Source: Cohnella sp. CFH 77786
GTDB lineage: Bacteria > Bacillota > Bacilli > Paenibacillales > Paenibacillaceae
Assembly: GCF_019400745.1 (NCBI RefSeq)
Contig: NZ_WJIB01000002.1
Location: forward strand, 372,001 to 436,000
Length of the DNA: 64,000 bases
Direction: 5' to 3'
The notes beneath the pieces are model-generated. The model saw only the letters and a list, made by a program, of their open reading frames with translations, did not search any database and was not told the origin of the DNA. The position numbers and the translations under genes were made by a program. Positions 63,142 to 64,000 of this stretch are shown here, piece by piece; positions within the stretch are counted from its first letter, which is position 1; each line of letters begins with the position of its first letter.

Positions 63142-64000
63142 TCACTCATAATACGTCCGGAACACGATGTCTTGGTTGTAGTTGCCGAAGCCGGCCCCGT
63201 ACAGCGTGAAGCCGCCGACGTTTTTCGCCGTTTCCTCGACGCTGAACCGGAGCTTCCAGCTGTTCCGGTCCACTTTCAAATCGTTCAGCGTCACGGCCGA
63301 GATCGGCTCTCCGTCGATGAAGGTTCCTTCTTCGCCGATTCGGAGCATCTTCAGGAACCCGTATTGGTTAATGGAGCTGGACCACCAATCCGGCGAGAAG
63401 ATCCCCCGTCCGTTCCCGGAATCGCCCGGACTTGTCCAATAGCCTACGAACGTGTCGTTGAGGTGGAAATGGATGTCCGAAGGCCAATTCTCGGCGATGC
63501 CCGGGGCCTCCGAGCCGATTTCCATCGAGATTTCGATCTCCGTGATGTTCTGCGAAGAGAGCAGGTAATTCGGTATCGTGTATTCTACGAATCCGCGCCC
63601 GAACCACAGAATGCCCGCCGCCATCCGCTGCGGGTCATGGAAGGAACGAGGTTCGTCGAATTGGCCGATCATCTTCTCGGGCGTCGCCAAGCCGCACGTC
63701 GGGTGGATCTCGAACCGCGTGTAGTGTCCGACGGGGATCGATACTTCATGGAACGGGCGGGCGTTCGTCTTCTTGGCGGGAAAGAGCAGCTCGACGCCTT
63801 CCGCCGACAGGGTGTTCATTTTGTGGGTGCCGCCTTGGATGCGGACCATCCGGGATTCGACGATGCCGGCGGCTTGGAGCTTGCGGATGTGGGATGTGAC
63901 GATCGCGCCGCTGATGTTAAGCCTGGCCGCTAGATCTTTGTTGTTCATCGGTTGAACCGCGAGCAGGTCGATCATCTTCAATCGGACTTCGCTGGCCAAT
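63142..64000 (-). CDS. ArsR-type regulator with C-terminal beta-rich domain (5' end beyond right edge)
   Basis: The visible 285 codons start mid-helix at LASEVRLKMIDLLA, so the true start lies just past 64000. An N-terminal ArsR-like winged helix (NNKDLAARLNISGAIVTSHIRKLQAAGI) is joined to a long beta-rich domain of about 200 residues (SIPVGHYTRFEIHPTCGLAT, DWWSSSINQYGFLKMLRIGEEG) that resembles a jelly-roll ligand-binding fold. I know similar regulators in Paenibacillus, commonly near carbohydrate genes, with unknown ligand. Ends 15 bases before the response regulator start, so probably co-transcribed with it. Confidence 0.75.
   Translation of the reverse strand, partial: LASEVRLKMIDLLAVQPMNNKDLAARLNISGAIVTSHIRKLQAAGIVESRMVRIQGGTHKMNTLSAEGVELLFPAKKTNARPFHEVSIPVGHYTRFEIHPTCGLATPEKMIGQFDEPRSFHDPQRMAAGILWFGRGFVEYTIPNYLLSSQNITEIEISMEIGSEAPGIAENWPSDIHFHLNDTFVGYWTSPGDSGNGRGIFSPDWWSSSINQYGFLKMLRIGEEGTFIDGEPISAVTLNDLKVDRNSWKLRFSVEETAKNVGGFTLYGAGFGNYNQDIVFRTYYE

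Overview
The window looks like a chromosomal segment of an endospore-forming Firmicute of the Paenibacillaceae (Paenibacillus/Cohnella type). The basis is a complete gerA-type germinant receptor operon, AGGAGG-like ribosome binding sites with frequent GTG and TTG starts, YesN/YesM-type regulators, a GT-rich mid-GC base composition, and many plant-polysaccharide enzymes each paired with an AraC regulator. The family assignment is inference from gene content. No rRNA, tRNA, CRISPR array, prophage or intact insertion sequence was seen.

Layout. 1-10.4 kb: catalase-peroxidase (katG, cut by the left edge) with a PerR-like box, a GH43 beta-xylosidase, an SDR dehydrogenase, a very large hybrid sensor kinase, a BusR-like c-di-AMP-type repressor and a soluble HtrA-like protease. 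10.4-13.9 kb: a histidine-rich protein, then a decayed stretch with two effector-domain remnants, a glyoxalase-like gene cut by a stop codon, a cluster of palindromic repeats and an N-terminally truncated GH28 gene. 14-17.7 kb: a lipoprotein, an acyl-CoA-dehydrogenase-like flavoprotein and an AraC regulator.

17.8-27.6 kb is an arabinan/arabinogalactan side-chain locus: GH51 and GH43 arabinofuranosidases in one operon, GH127 beta-L-arabinofuranosidase, GH42 beta-galactosidase and AraC regulators. A second group of the same palindromic repeats follows GH127. 27.6-34 kb: a probable IS200/IS605 right-end remnant, an MFS transporter fragment, gerAA-gerAC-gerD-like-gerAB on the minus strand, and a LysM-GMC oxidoreductase. 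34-40.5 kb: ThuA-like protein, an HxlR remnant, a two-component system divergent from a membrane-anchored multicopper oxidase, and a DUF92 membrane protein.

40.8-51.4 kb is a sugar sensing and uptake unit: AraC-type response regulator, YesM-type kinase and membrane-anchored binding protein (an arrangement like AraPST of Geobacillus), followed by a lipoprotein binding protein, two ABC permeases, a convergent GH27 glycosidase and its AraC regulator. There is no ATPase gene, so a shared MsmX-type ATPase is expected. 51.5-64 kb: Nif3-like protein, small secreted proteins, two gene remnants, a PadR-SEDS operon with a clear inverted-repeat operator, a zinc-ribbon membrane protein, an ArsB/NhaD-type permease, an AbrB-zinc-HTH regulator, a YdcF-like protein, and an operon of an ArsR-type regulator, response regulator, kinase and exported PepSY-like protein that runs off the right edge.
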